DNA of 64,000 bases. Origin: Moanibacter sp964542645 (GTDB lineage Bacteria; Verrucomicrobiota; Verrucomicrobiia; Opitutales; UBA2987). A program made the position numbers and the translations under genes. The notes beneath the pieces are model-generated. The model was not told the DNA's origin and searched no databases. It saw only the letters and a program-made list of their open reading frames with translations. The stretch lies in NCBI GenBank assembly GCA_964542645.1, contig CAZIUG010000008.1, positions 434,001-498,000 of the forward strand. Reading direction: 5' to 3'. Shown here piece after piece: positions 1 through 9,134 of the stretch; positions within the stretch are counted from its first letter, which is position 1; each line of letters begins with the position of its first letter.

Positions 1-2436
1 GAGATTGGAGTCGATCGGTTGCATTCTGAACAAGAAGCGAGGAGTCAATTTTTAGGCAAAATCCTTCAGTGGAAGGATGAAGGTTACGTCGTTTTCTTTG
101 TTACCCCCAACCGAGGCGTCGAAGAACGCCTAACCGAAATCCTGGCTCAGAATCAACACCTCCAGAATATTTTTCCTGTTTTTCGAAGAGGAAATTTGAG
201 GGAAGGGTTCCGCATTAGTTTTCGGGATTCTGCTGATGCAGTCGCGTGGTCCCAAGATAATGATAAAATCGGTCTTGTTGTCGTCAGCGACTCTGAAATC
301 TTTGGGCGTTATAGGAAACGTTTGACTGGATCGGGGAAAAGAGCACTCCCCAATCGCTCTCAAGTAGACCAGTTACTCGACTTCTCTGAACTCGTAGAGG
401 GCGATACGATCGTCCATATACAGCACGGCATATGCGCTTACCGGGGCCTCTCCAAAATGAAAATTAAGGGTATAGAAGAAGAAGTCCTCTCACTTGAGTT
501 TGATGGAGGGATTACCCTGCATCTTCCTCTGAGCGAGTCTCACCTACTTACCCGTTATGTCGGCTTAACTAAGGTCAGGCCAAAGCTGGCTCGACTTGGG
601 ACCAATAGTTGGGATAAGACCCGCCGTGCAGCCGAGAAAGCGACTCTCGATTTCGCAGCCAAACTTCTTAACCTTCAAGCTCGACGAAATCTCATTAAGG
701 GGCATGCCTGTAGTCCTGACACCAACTGGCAAAAGGAATTTGAGCATGCATTCATTTATCGAGAAACTCCAGATCAGCTTAGAGCGATCGCAGAGATAAA
801 GCACGATCTTGAACTCCCTAAACCAGTGGACCGGCTCATCTGTGGTGATGTCGGGTTCGGAAAGACAGAGGTTGCCCTTAGAGCTACATTTAAGATGGTA
901 ATGGAGGGACGGCAAGTAGCGATACTCGTCCCTACAACTATTTTGGCCCAACAGCATCTTAATACTTTTCGCGAGCGTATGGCAGATTTTCCCATTGTCG
1001 TTGAAATGATTAGTCGTTTTCGGACCAGGAACCAACAAAATACAATCTTATCTCAAATGCGCTCAGGAGGTGTCGATGTGATTATCGGCACCCATCGTCT
1101 TCTCGGGCGAGATATCCATTTCAACAATCTCGGACTCCTTGTGATCGACGAGGAGCACCGATTCGGGGTACGACACAAGGAAAAGCTCAAGCGACTTAAA
1201 CATAATGTGGATGTTATGACAATGAGTGCGACACCCATCCCCCGGACTCTTTATCTTGCCCTCATGGGTGCCCGCGATCTCAGTGTTATTGAAACCCCGC
1301 CTTCCGATCGGCTTCCTATTAAGACAGATGTCAAGAGCTACAGCGTTGAGATCGTCAAGAAGTCAATCTCCTTTGAAGTAGCCCGTGGTGGACAAGTCTT
1401 CTACCTCCACAACCGTGTAGATTCAATTGATTCCGTTGCTAACCATCTTAGAGAACTGCTCCCCAATTTACGTATTGCGGTAGGCCACGGCCAAATGGAA
1501 GAACGTGATTTGGAAAATATAATGACTCGTTTCGTGGCAGGAGAATTTGATGTCCTAGTTTGTACCACTATCATCGAATCCGGTCTCGATATTCCAAACT
1601 GCAATACAATTATCATCGAAGGGGCAGATCGTTTCGGGCTCTCCCAGCTCTACCAGCTTCGAGGCAGAGTAGGTCGCTTCAAGAAGCAGGCTTATGCCTA
1701 CCTCTTACTACACCGACATACCGAGTTGATCGACCAAGCGCGCAAGCGTCTTTCCGCTCTCCGCCAATATACCCAGCTGGGTGCCGGTTATAAAATCGCG
1801 ATGCGGGATTTAGAGCTCCGCGGGGCCGGAAATCTACTGGGGGCCCAACAAAGCGGCCACATATCTGGCGTTGGTTTCGAACTTTACTGTCACCTACTAA
1901 GACAGAGTATCGCCCGACTAAAAGGGAAAAAAGCTGCCAAGATCATCCGCACCAACCTTCGTCTTGACTTCATCAATGTTGGGCAAGGCGAAAAGATAGA
2001 AAAAGCCAACTTATCCCCAGGTTTTGCCGTAATTAAGGAAGAGGAATTGGGAGATTCCCGAGTTGGAAATATTGAGGCTTATATCCCGTCGGCTTATGTT
2101 CCTGAGACCCGGCTCCGTATTGATTTCTACCGGCAACTCGCTATTTCTGTCAACCCGTCCGACATTAAAGGGATAGAGGAGGCTCTCGTGGATCGATTTG
2201 GTCCCATTCCCAAGCCGATCAAAGCTCTTCTTTTGGTTACAGAAATTCGTTGTCTGGCGGAACTCAATAGCATACTTACCGTAGAAACAGAAGGGGACCG
2301 GCTAAAGTGTCACAGGGCCTCAAGTCAACGCGAGACTTTCATCAAAACCAACGGACGATTTCCTCGACTTACTAAGAACTCACCCCTCCCAAGACTTCGA
2401 GAAATTCGAACCTTTCTATCAAAACTACGGCTATAA
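1..2436 (+). CDS. mfd: Transcription-repair coupling factor Mfd (5' end outside window)
   Basis: Superfamily 2 DNA translocase that removes RNA polymerase stalled at lesions and recruits UvrA. The frame is open to the first base of the window, so the N-terminal UvrB-like part lies upstream; about 811 of the usual 1100-1150 residues are present. Counting from the in-frame TTG at base 19, a CarD-like RNA polymerase interaction domain is at about residues 120-185, the Walker A motif (GDVGFGKTE) near 275, the DEEH box near 375, the SATPIPRT motif near 405, helicase motifs VI with QLRGRVGR near 545, and the TRCF C-terminal domain from about 650 to the end. No key motif is missing. It is followed after 67 bases by a SurA-like gene on the same strand. 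Family assignment is secure. Confidence 0.97.
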   Translation, partial: EIGVDRLHSEQEARSQFLGKILQWKDEGYVVFFVTPNRGVEERLTEILAQNQHLQNIFPVFRRGNLREGFRISFRDSADAVAWSQDNDKIGLVVVSDSEIFGRYRKRLTGSGKRALPNRSQVDQLLDFSELVEGDTIVHIQHGICAYRGLSKMKIKGIEEEVLSLEFDGGITLHLPLSESHLLTRYVGLTKVRPKLARLGTNSWDKTRRAAEKATLDFAAKLLNLQARRNLIKGHACSPDTNWQKEFEHAFIYRETPDQLRAIAEIKHDLELPKPVDRLICGDVGFGKTEVALRATFKMVMEGRQVAILVPTTILAQQHLNTFRERMADFPIVVEMISRFRTRNQQNTILSQMRSGGVDVIIGTHRLLGRDIHFNNLGLLVIDEEHRFGVRHKEKLKRLKHNVDVMTMSATPIPRTLYLALMGARDLSVIETPPSDRLPIKTDVKSYSVEIVKKSISFEVARGGQVFYLHNRVDSIDSVANHLRELLPNLRIAVGHGQMEERDLENIMTRFVAGEFDVLVCTTIIESGLDIPNCNTIIIEGADRFGLSQLYQLRGRVGRFKKQAYAYLLLHRHTELIDQARKRLSALRQYTQLGAGYKIAMRDLELRGAGNLLGAQQSGHISGVGFELYCHLLRQSIARLKGKKAAKIIRTNLRLDFINVGQGEKIEKANLSPGFAVIKEEELGDSRVGNIEAYIPSAYVPETRLRIDFYRQLAISVNPSDIKGIEEALVDRFGPIPKPIKALLLVTEIRCLAELNSILTVETEGDRLKCHRASSQRETFIKTNGRFPRLTKNSPLPRLREIRTFLSKLRL

Positions 2437-2503
2437 TCAGATCTTTACAACTGGGACTATCACAACTAAGAAGGTTCTCTATTTTTCATCTGATCAAGAG
2501 CTT

Positions 2504-3496
2504 ATGTACCTAATGATCGTAAGGTCTATCGCTACATGGCTTATCTTGCAACTGGCAGGACTCGTCCTAGTTGCCCAAGATGCCAATCCGATCTGGGAAC
2601 CTCCCTTCAAGCATGGCATTGCAGCTGTTGCTGAGGAGCGTATTATCACGTATGAGGAGCTCCGGCGCGAAATGGCGCCACTCATTGGCCAAATCCGCCA
2701 AAAGGCAAGAAATTCGATGGAATTCGAGCAACTAATGTCGCAACTTTATTTCGACGTCCTTCAGGATCTGATCGACCGCGTGCTGATTGTAAAAGAATTC
2801 AACAACAAAGAATACAACATCCCGCAAACGATAATCGAAAACGAATATGACCGGATATTGATTGAAGACTTCAACGATGATCGGAGAAAATTCCTCGAGA
2901 GTCTCCAGGAACAAGGTAAAACGGTTAGTGAATTTCGCAGCGAACTTAAAGAGAATATCATCGTTAGTGTGATGCGTGGCGAAATGCGGAAGTCTCTCTC
3001 CGAGATCAGTCCGGAAAAAATAGAGAATTTCTACCATACGAATAAGATTCATTTTTTCCAAGAAGAGAGCGTCCACCTCCGACTCATTATGCTAAAGCCC
3101 CTAGCGGATGAACCCAAAGACTTACTCCGGCAAAATGCGGAAAGAATCATACAAAAGCTAGATAAAGGTGCTGAATTTTCTGAAATCGCCAGAGAAGAGA
3201 GCCAGGACTCCCGCGGAAAAAAAGGTGGAGACTGGGGTTGGATTAATCGAGCCGATCTTCGCCCTGAGCTCAGTAAAGCCGCTTTTGCCCTCGATCCACA
3301 TCAGTACAGTCAACCGATTGAACTCGGTGAACAGATCTTTATCCTCTACCTCGAGGATAAAATGGATGAAGGGATTCAAGTCTTGGCCGAAGTACGTGAT
3401 ACCATTGAGAATATCCTAGCTGGCCAGATTGCTCGAAAAGCCCAGGATCGATGGATGAAGCGCCTTCGGAAGGACTCTTATGTTAGGTTTTTTTGA
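2504..3496 (+). CDS. SurA-like periplasmic chaperone / PpiC-type peptidylprolyl isomerase
   Basis: 330 residues. An N-terminal signal peptide is visible (hydrophobic stretch about residues 8-24, likely cleavage near VLVA-QD), so the protein should work in the periplasm. Residues 35-180 are charged and helical like the SurA N-terminal chaperone domain. Residues 187-290 form one parvulin (rotamase) domain, recognised by the QDSRGKKGGDWGW segment and the following AAFAL. E. coli SurA has two parvulin domains; only one is present here, as in PrsA/SurA-like proteins of many phyla. Likely role: folding or escort of outer-membrane proteins. It lies 67 bases downstream of mfd and may be cotranscribed. 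The ATG is at 2504, with a second ATG three codons later; there is no strong ribosome binding site. Confidence 0.88.
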   Translation: MYLMIVRSIATWLILQLAGLVLVAQDANPIWEPPFKHGIAAVAEERIITYEELRREMAPLIGQIRQKARNSMEFEQLMSQLYFDVLQDLIDRVLIVKEFNNKEYNIPQTIIENEYDRILIEDFNDDRRKFLESLQEQGKTVSEFRSELKENIIVSVMRGEMRKSLSEISPEKIENFYHTNKIHFFQEESVHLRLIMLKPLADEPKDLLRQNAERIIQKLDKGAEFSEIAREESQDSRGKKGGDWGWINRADLRPELSKAAFALDPHQYSQPIELGEQIFILYLEDKMDEGIQVLAEVRDTIENILAGQIARKAQDRWMKRLRKDSYVRFF

Positions 3497-3823
3497 TCTA
3501 GATAGAAATAAATTTCCCGTGATGACCACCCGTCTCGCATCCTTGGCCGTCGCTTACTCTAGTAATCCTCGCAGCAGTAACCTTTCACACTCAACGCTAA
3601 GATGGATGTCATCCTCCAATTAAGCGATACCTCTAAGGCTTTCGTCATAAAGCTTCTTATCCCTATAATCGTAGACTTGCAACTTCCTGATCCATTAGGT
3701 TAGAAACTTCCCAGTTTTCCCGAACCCAGTCTACTGAATGGAGAAAAGATTTCGCCAATCCTCTCCAATTTGTCCTTGGCAAATAGTCTTCCTCCCATAC
3801 TTTACTCCTTCTCTCGGAAATCT
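3497..3823. other. Noncoding gap before tRNA-Tyr
   Basis: 327 bases between the SurA-like gene and tRNA-Tyr. I see no convincing reading frame, terminator hairpin or repeat. A minus-strand frame through this stretch runs straight across the tRNA and is not believable. The tRNA promoter presumably lies here, but no clear -35/-10 pair stands out. Confidence 0.5.
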
Positions 3824-3909
3824 GGTGGGATACCCAAGTGGTCAAAGGGGGCAGACTGTAAATCTGCTGCGGTAACGCTTCGAAGGTTCGAATCCTTCTC
3901 CCACCACCA
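3824..3909 (+). tRNA. tRNA-Tyr (anticodon GTA)
   Basis: Acceptor stem GGTGGGA (3824-3830) pairs with TCCCACC (3899-3905), followed by discriminator A and an encoded CCA (3907-3909). The anticodon stem GCAGA/TCTGC encloses the loop CTGTAAA with anticodon GTA at 3858-3860. The T arm is GAAGG-TTCGAAT-CCTTC. A long variable arm lies between the anticodon and T arms, as expected for a bacterial class II tyrosine tRNA. Confidence 0.96.
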
Positions 3910-3989
3910 GTTAGGCCATTCGTTCCGGTTCGGAAATTGATGAGACAAATCACGCGTAACAATTCGTTGGGCAATGTCATGCATCGGAG

Positions 3990-4850
3990 TCAATTCACCC
4001 ACCCGTTATTCCAGATCAGCAACGGCCCTTCCTTCACGGTCTGGATCAGTCGCCTATCGCGTTCCCACTGATATCCTAAGCAATGGGAAATGTATACGAC
4101 ACCATCAATACTGCGTCGCCGGTTGCGATGTTGATGGCCATAAACATGAATCGACGAACCTATTTCCCTAATCTGTCGATCCAGGCCTAAACTGCCAGCA
4201 ACCCGGCTGAAATTGAATGTCGGATGAGCATCAGTCCTCATTTCCATATTCGCTCTTTCTTCCTTCGTGGCAAAGATCAATTCACCACGAGGTAGAAAAT
4301 GACTGAAAGAAATCACCGGACTCTGCCTTAAACCGCCAAATCTCTTTTCGTTGATAGAAAGAAAATAATCGGAGGGTGAACTGATCGAATTGGGCCAAAC
4401 AACAAACCGATTATCTCCCCACATCCGAAGCGAAGGATCCTCACCCTGCTTAGGTACATAAAGACTATCCATCCCCTCTTCCGGCTTAACGTACCAGGAA
4501 AAAAGGGGGACAATCCAGAGAGGTGAGGCAGTCGACTTGTCTGATACCAAACGTGGTTCGGTTTCAATATCCAGTTCTCGGCAAATCTTGAGGATTCTCC
4601 GGAATTTGGATAAAGAGTCTAAAGGTCTATCCCTGACTGTCCACAGGTCATGGTTCCCAGGGACGAAGAAAACATTTTGAAACTTGCCCCTTAAGATATA
4701 AAGCGATCGCTTTATATCCTCGGTGTTATCGCTCAGATCACCCGCCACGATGAGGATACCATCGACATACTCAGAGAAAGAGAGTCCTTCGACCCATTGC
4801 ATATTCACATTGAAGTCAACATGCAGGTCAGAGATGGCGTATATCCGCAT
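3990..4850 (-). CDS. Calcineurin-like metallophosphoesterase
   Basis: 286 residues. The two-metal phosphoesterase motifs appear in order: SDLHVD (residues 7-12), AGDLSD near residue 36, GNHDLW near 65, a histidine in the SHFLPRGE region near 185, and GHQHRN near 237. Together these make a complete binuclear active site. The substrate cannot be told from sequence; relatives include phosphodiesterases and Ser/Thr-type phosphatases. No signal peptide, so it should be cytoplasmic. It stands alone, convergent with tRNA-Tyr, and has no obvious ribosome binding site before the ATG at 4850. Confidence 0.9.
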   Translation of the reverse strand: MRIYAISDLHVDFNVNMQWVEGLSFSEYVDGILIVAGDLSDNTEDIKRSLYILRGKFQNVFFVPGNHDLWTVRDRPLDSLSKFRRILKICRELDIETEPRLVSDKSTASPLWIVPLFSWYVKPEEGMDSLYVPKQGEDPSLRMWGDNRFVVWPNSISSPSDYFLSINEKRFGGLRQSPVISFSHFLPRGELIFATKEERANMEMRTDAHPTFNFSRVAGSLGLDRQIREIGSSIHVYGHQHRNRRRSIDGVVYISHCLGYQWERDRRLIQTVKEGPLLIWNNGWVN

Positions 4851-5480
4851 TTTTAATTTCCTCTGGAAATTTGGAATCCCACCTGTTTTAAAAATTTGAA
4901 GCCGCCCAAGCTGGAGGAATTCTTTTCATAACTCGAAGTCCTTTCCGCGAGTTCAGCAATAAACTTTTTAGATTCAACACCATTTCGAATTTAAGGAAAA
5001 CAGTTTCATCGATCCCTTTTCTAAAACCTCCCTTTGGCTTTCGTTCCCTAAGTATTCGTACATTCATCCCGTAAGTCATCGGTAATCCCCATTCTGCTAA
5101 TAGGATGGATCTTATCCTCTTTGTACCCGAGCGGAAATTCTCTGTAGTTTTCACATTCTTGATAACGGGGCTTGAATTGCTTCTTCCAGTTTCCCTCTCA
5201 AAATCAACCTAAAGGTTAAAGAGAAATCTGAATAAGCAGAAACCAGCTCGATTCTTGCGCGGGTCAGATTGAAACTAGAGGTTTTTGACTGTGCCTTGAG
5301 CCTCTTGTTGAAGAGGGTAAAGGGTCCAAAATAATCCATAACACAGAAGATAATCAACAAGAGGAAACTTCGATTCGAGATTGAAGTAACAGAGTTTAGA
5401 CTGATGATTACGAGTGTGACGCAAAGTTCGACTCATACAACTTGTATCCTAACTGTCGCATCAGCTCATCCACTAGCTTC
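4851..5480. other. Long gap with two weak overlapping minus-strand frames
   Basis: About 630 bases with no recognisable gene. On the minus strand two frames follow one another, 5360-5151 (69 codons, TTG start) and 5154-4888 (88 codons, GTG start), with the stop of the first overlapping the start of the second (GTGA). The overlap could mean translational coupling, but both starts are non-ATG, there is no ribosome binding site and neither product resembles a family I know. I regard the stretch as probably noncoding or a decayed gene. Confidence 0.35.
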
Positions 5481-6200
5481 ATGTCGCTCTCTTCACAAAT
5501 CCTGCAATCGGCCAAGGCCAATCGTGATACTGTAGGAAAACTTTCGTTTTCCAAGCCTGTTACCCACGTTTATAACCCTCTCGTGTACGCATGGCGGTCT
5601 TTTTCCATCTACGCGGAAAAATATGCCTCGACTAAAAAGGACATCATCTTTTTGGGAATGAATCCCGGACCCTGGGGAATGGCCCAAACAGGTATCCCAT
5701 TCGGAGAGGTGCGCATGGTGAAGGATTGGCTGGGGATCGCGGCCTCCGTCGGAAAGCCCGATACAGAGCATCCCCGAAGACCCATCGAAGGTTTTCACTG
5801 CAATCGCTCTGAGGTAAGTGGGACTAGGCTCTGGGGTCTTTTCTCCGAGAAATTTGGGTCCGCCGATCGATTCTTCACCCACCATTATGTCGCCAACTAC
5901 TGTCCTCTCGTGTTCATGGAAGCGAGTGGACGAAACAGAACGCCAGACAGATTACCCTCCATAGAGTCAGAACCGCTATATCTTGCATGCGACGCTCACC
6001 TCCGAAGTTTAGTTGAAACCCTTGAGCCGAAGTGGCTCATCGCTATCGGAAATTTTGCTGAAAAACGCGCCGCCATCGCTCTTTCTGGATTACAAGTTAA
6101 GATTTCGAGAATCATCCACCCCAGTCCCGCTAATCCTCGGGCTAATGCCGGATGGGATAAGGAGGTGACGACAGATCTTAAGAGACTAGGAATTTGGTAA
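5481..6200 (+). CDS. SMUG1-type single-strand-selective uracil-DNA glycosylase
   Basis: 239 residues from the ATG at 5481; a TTG 39 bases upstream (5442) would add 13 residues but is less likely. Uracil-DNA glycosylases remove uracil and oxidised pyrimidines from DNA to start base excision repair. The SMUG1 hallmark GMNPGPWGMAQTG is at about residues 57-69, followed by PFGE, and the second catalytic-loop motif HPSPANPRAN lies near residue 215. Size fits bacterial SMUG1-like proteins. It is convergent with the downstream quinone oxidoreductase gene. The family call is firm; exact substrate preference (uracil versus other lesions) is not. Confidence 0.9.
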   Translation: MSLSSQILQSAKANRDTVGKLSFSKPVTHVYNPLVYAWRSFSIYAEKYASTKKDIIFLGMNPGPWGMAQTGIPFGEVRMVKDWLGIAASVGKPDTEHPRRPIEGFHCNRSEVSGTRLWGLFSEKFGSADRFFTHHYVANYCPLVFMEASGRNRTPDRLPSIESEPLYLACDAHLRSLVETLEPKWLIAIGNFAEKRAAIALSGLQVKISRIIHPSPANPRANAGWDKEVTTDLKRLGIW

Positions 6201-6255
6201 TACCTTTAGCCTAACACCACATTCGAATCTACGGGATAAACAGAGAAAAGAAAAT

Positions 6256-7218
6256 CTATGGGACGAGCACAATCTTCCCATAAGCCCCAGCCTCAAGAAC
6301 CGCTCCGTGGGCCACGGCCGCTTCACTAAGGGACATTTCTTTACCGACTATCGGGGATAAAGTGCCGTTTCGAAGTCCGCTTCCAATCTCGGAGTGGATG
6401 CTCGCTATTTCCTCCGTCGAAGCGCCAAAAAGCACCAACCCTCTTATATCCGCCTCTTTCATCATCGCCTCCCTAGGGTTAATCTCGATTGTTCCTCGAC
6501 AGCCGATAACAACAATTCTTCCCTTATTAGCAATAATTGAAAGATCATTTGCCAGATTCACATTAGCTAGCATTTCAAGAATTAGATCCACTCCGCTCCC
6601 ATGGGTTGCTTCACGGATCTGCTCGAGATATCCTTCGCTATTATGATTAAAGACGTGTTCTACACCCTGGTTTCGAACCATTTCAGCGCCACGCTCTGTT
6701 CCAACTGTACCAATTACCTTCATGCCGTGAGCAACTCCCATCTGGGCCGCAGCGCTTCCCACAGATCCACTGGCACCGTGAATTAAAAGTGTCTCTCCAG
6801 GTTTCGCCTCTCCTCTCTGATGGAGACCTCTGAAAGCCGTGCCATAGGGTATATTTATTGCCGAACCCTGGTTAAAACTCACTGATTTTGGAAGGGCATG
6901 TACCTGATTGCGCTGACAAAGAATCTGTTCAGCATAGGCACCAGATATTGTCCCAGCCGTGTAGACTCTCTCTCCAATACTCAGGTCATTGACTCCCGTT
7001 CCAACCGCATCTACCGTCCCGCTGGCATCAGAACCCGGCGTGTAAGGGAGGTCCGGCTTTAGGGCATGGGTTCCATTCCTGATGTAGGTCTCTACTGGAT
7101 TCACTCCAACCGCCTCAGTTCGAATCAAGACTTCTCCTTCACCCGGATTTAGGTTCGAGGTCTCCCGAAGCTTTAAGACATTCGCTTCGCCAAATTCTTC
7201 TACTATTATTGCTTTCAT
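6256..7218 (-). CDS. Zinc-free NADPH:quinone oxidoreductase / zeta-crystallin-like MDR protein
   Basis: 320 residues of the medium-chain dehydrogenase/reductase superfamily, quinone oxidoreductase branch. The N-terminal GroES-like domain carries the family stretch VGVNPVETYIRNG (about residues 37-49). The Rossmann domain has HGASGSVGSAAAQ near residue 145 for NADPH. Cysteine and histidine ligands for catalytic or structural zinc are absent, as expected for this branch. The likely reaction is NADPH-dependent reduction of quinones or enones in the cytoplasm. Single gene with an ATG start and no partner next to it. Confidence 0.9.
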   Translation of the reverse strand: MKAIIVEEFGEANVLKLRETSNLNPGEGEVLIRTEAVGVNPVETYIRNGTHALKPDLPYTPGSDASGTVDAVGTGVNDLSIGERVYTAGTISGAYAEQILCQRNQVHALPKSVSFNQGSAINIPYGTAFRGLHQRGEAKPGETLLIHGASGSVGSAAAQMGVAHGMKVIGTVGTERGAEMVRNQGVEHVFNHNSEGYLEQIREATHGSGVDLILEMLANVNLANDLSIIANKGRIVVIGCRGTIEINPREAMMKEADIRGLVLFGASTEEIASIHSEIGSGLRNGTLSPIVGKEMSLSEAAVAHGAVLEAGAYGKIVLVP

Positions 7219-7768
7219 GTTTTAATTCAACCATTTGATACCGTTTTTACAGACGAGAAAACAAAAAACATCAGAAAAATTAAAAGGGTTTAGCCTATTT
7301 ACTCTGGATGCTAATGTTGCACACCCTAACATTGTCTGGATTTACTGTGGATCTGGGATGGGATTAGTCCCTTTGTTATCCGATTTCATATTACATGCCG
7401 TTGAAAATTCGAGACTACCCGTAGTTCGACAATCGAAAATCTTCTTTCTGACCGACTGCGGTCACAAATACTTGTCAGAAGATAGCTGGACTAGGATAAT
7501 AACTATTGTGTTCTTCTTGCTCTCCCCCATCAGATTTTATCTCTCGTCCATTTCAGATAGCCTAAGGACTTATTCTTGAATTGCTCGACAGCCCCCCGAA
7601 AACACGCATTCATCCAAAATGAAAGAACATTCTGAATCAGAGGACCAAATCGTTGAAATCTTGGCAGTAGCCGATAATTAAACTTCGAGATATCCACTCA
7701 TGAGCAAGGCCTAATGAATCACTGGGCGACTTTTCTCGAATCCTAAATAAATCAAAACTTTAACACCT
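7219..7768. other. Intergenic gap between divergent genes
   Basis: 550 bases between the divergently oriented quinone oxidoreductase and M20 genes. One plus-strand frame (7235-7579) starts with TTG, has no ribosome binding site and resembles no family. I see no repeat, RNA gene or terminator. Promoters for both flanking genes should lie here. Confidence 0.4.
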
Positions 7769-8911
7769 ATGATACCTGATCCAGTAAAACTTACAAAGGA
7801 GCTCATTAGCTATAATTCGGTAAGCCAACTAACAAATGTGCCGATAACAAATCACGTGTCGAATGTCCTTAAGTCGATCGGTTTCAAAGTAGAGGAACTT
7901 CCCTACAAGGATGCTAATGGGGTAGCTAAGCTTTCCATCATCGGAAAATTAGGTAAGGGGACAGGAGGGCTGACCATGATGAGCCACAACGATGTCGTCC
8001 CGGCCGTCAACGCCGAAGACTGGACCGGCAGCCCTTTCAGTGCCCGACTTTCTGATGGCAGATTGCACGGCAGAGGAGCAGCGGATATGAAGGGTCCACT
8101 CGCTGCCTCTATTTGCGCCGCTGCCCATTTTAAAGCTAAAACCCTCAATGCGCCAGTCTACATTGTTGTCACGGCTGATGAAGAAGTTAACGCTCGGGGT
8201 GCCTACGACGTCACAAATCACTCGGACTTTTTTGAGGAGGCTAAGGACGGGAATGGTCTGATCTGTGAACCAACCGGTCTTCGAGTCGTATATGCCCACA
8301 AGGGCGGACTATCGATTCGTATCGAATCCAAAGGTCGGGCGGCACACACGAGTACGTTAAAGGGAACCAATGCTAATCTGAAAATGATCCCATTCTTGGG
8401 GGAGATGGTGAAAATCAATGAGTTAGTGCTATCATCGAAGCGGTATCGCAACGAAGAATTTGATCCGCCGAGTTCAGAATGGTGCATCGGCATTAACGAC
8501 CACAACCTAGCTATGAATGTCTCTCCCGTTCAAAGCGTCTGCCAACTCGCCTACCGGCTAATGCCCAGTGTAAATGTAGCACCGCTGATCGAAAGAACAA
8601 GAAATTGTGCGGCAAAAAACGGACTCAAGTGCAACATTTTAAAACAACATAAGCCACTCTACACTCCCCCGGATTCGCCCCTCGTCCAAACTGCCCTGAA
8701 ACTGACAGGAACCCGAAAACCCAAAACAGTTCCTTACGGGACTGACGGAGTTGCTTACTCAACAAAAATGAAACGGCTAATTGTACTGGGGCCCGGAAGT
8801 ATCTCTCAAGCACACACCGTGGATGAGTGGATTGAGATCAAGCAACTCCACAAGGCGGTCGATATCTACAGTCGCTTTATTGATCACTTTTGTGTAAATA
8901 TCGAGGCCTGA
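7769..8911 (+). CDS. M20-family amidohydrolase (ArgE/DapE-like)
   Basis: 380 residues. The di-zinc M20 active site is visible: H73-x-D75 in MSHNDVVP, D106 in GRGAADMKG, the catalytic glutamate pair E138-E139 in TADEEV, E167 in CEPTG, and the last histidine near residue 350 in QAHTVDEW. The family includes acetylornithine deacetylase, succinyl-diaminopimelate desuccinylase, carboxypeptidase G2 and acylases. The exact acyl-amino acid or peptide substrate is not determined. No signal peptide, so cytoplasmic. No arginine or lysine biosynthesis gene is adjacent, which weakens a biosynthetic role. It ends in a strong hairpin-plus-T terminator that overlaps its stop codon. Confidence 0.9.
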   Translation: MIPDPVKLTKELISYNSVSQLTNVPITNHVSNVLKSIGFKVEELPYKDANGVAKLSIIGKLGKGTGGLTMMSHNDVVPAVNAEDWTGSPFSARLSDGRLHGRGAADMKGPLAASICAAAHFKAKTLNAPVYIVVTADEEVNARGAYDVTNHSDFFEEAKDGNGLICEPTGLRVVYAHKGGLSIRIESKGRAAHTSTLKGTNANLKMIPFLGEMVKINELVLSSKRYRNEEFDPPSSEWCIGINDHNLAMNVSPVQSVCQLAYRLMPSVNVAPLIERTRNCAAKNGLKCNILKQHKPLYTPPDSPLVQTALKLTGTRKPKTVPYGTDGVAYSTKMKRLIVLGPGSISQAHTVDEWIEIKQLHKAVDIYSRFIDHFCVNIEA

Positions 8912-8941
8912 AGGGTATGTATCTCATACGGCCTTTTTTTT
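8904..8941 (+). terminator. Rho-independent terminator after the M20 gene
   Basis: GTATG (8915-8919) pairs with CATAC (8925-8929) around the loop TATCT, and AGGCC (8904-8908) pairs with GGCCT (8930-8934) outside a left-side bulge. A run of eight T follows (8934-8941). The outer left arm overlaps the end of the reading frame (stop codon 8909-8911). Confidence 0.75.
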
Positions 8942-9134
8942 AATGATCTGTGAGCTGTGGATAGTTGAAAACGGGGAGAAAATTGAAAAATCGAGATTTC
9001 AAGGTTTTCGGGCTATTTCCTGCTTTATAACCCTCTGGTTGCAAGACACTTGGAGTTCGATACTTATTAGAGGGTCATGACAGAGTTTTATTCAAGACAC
9101 TGAAAACTAATCAAACATATCATCCAAATGATGG

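Noticed and set aside
3663..3980. Minus-strand frame of about 105 codons
   Set aside because: It runs across the whole tRNA-Tyr gene and has no ribosome binding site or recognisable product.
7235..7579. Plus-strand frame of 114 codons in the gap after the quinone oxidoreductase
   Set aside because: Starts with TTG, no ribosome binding site, no known relatives.
9030..9075. ACCCTCT...AGAGGGT pairing around a GTTCGATAC-like stretch, tRNA-like at first sight
   Set aside because: No anticodon or D stem and the T stem does not pair, so not a tRNA or clear tRNA remnant.
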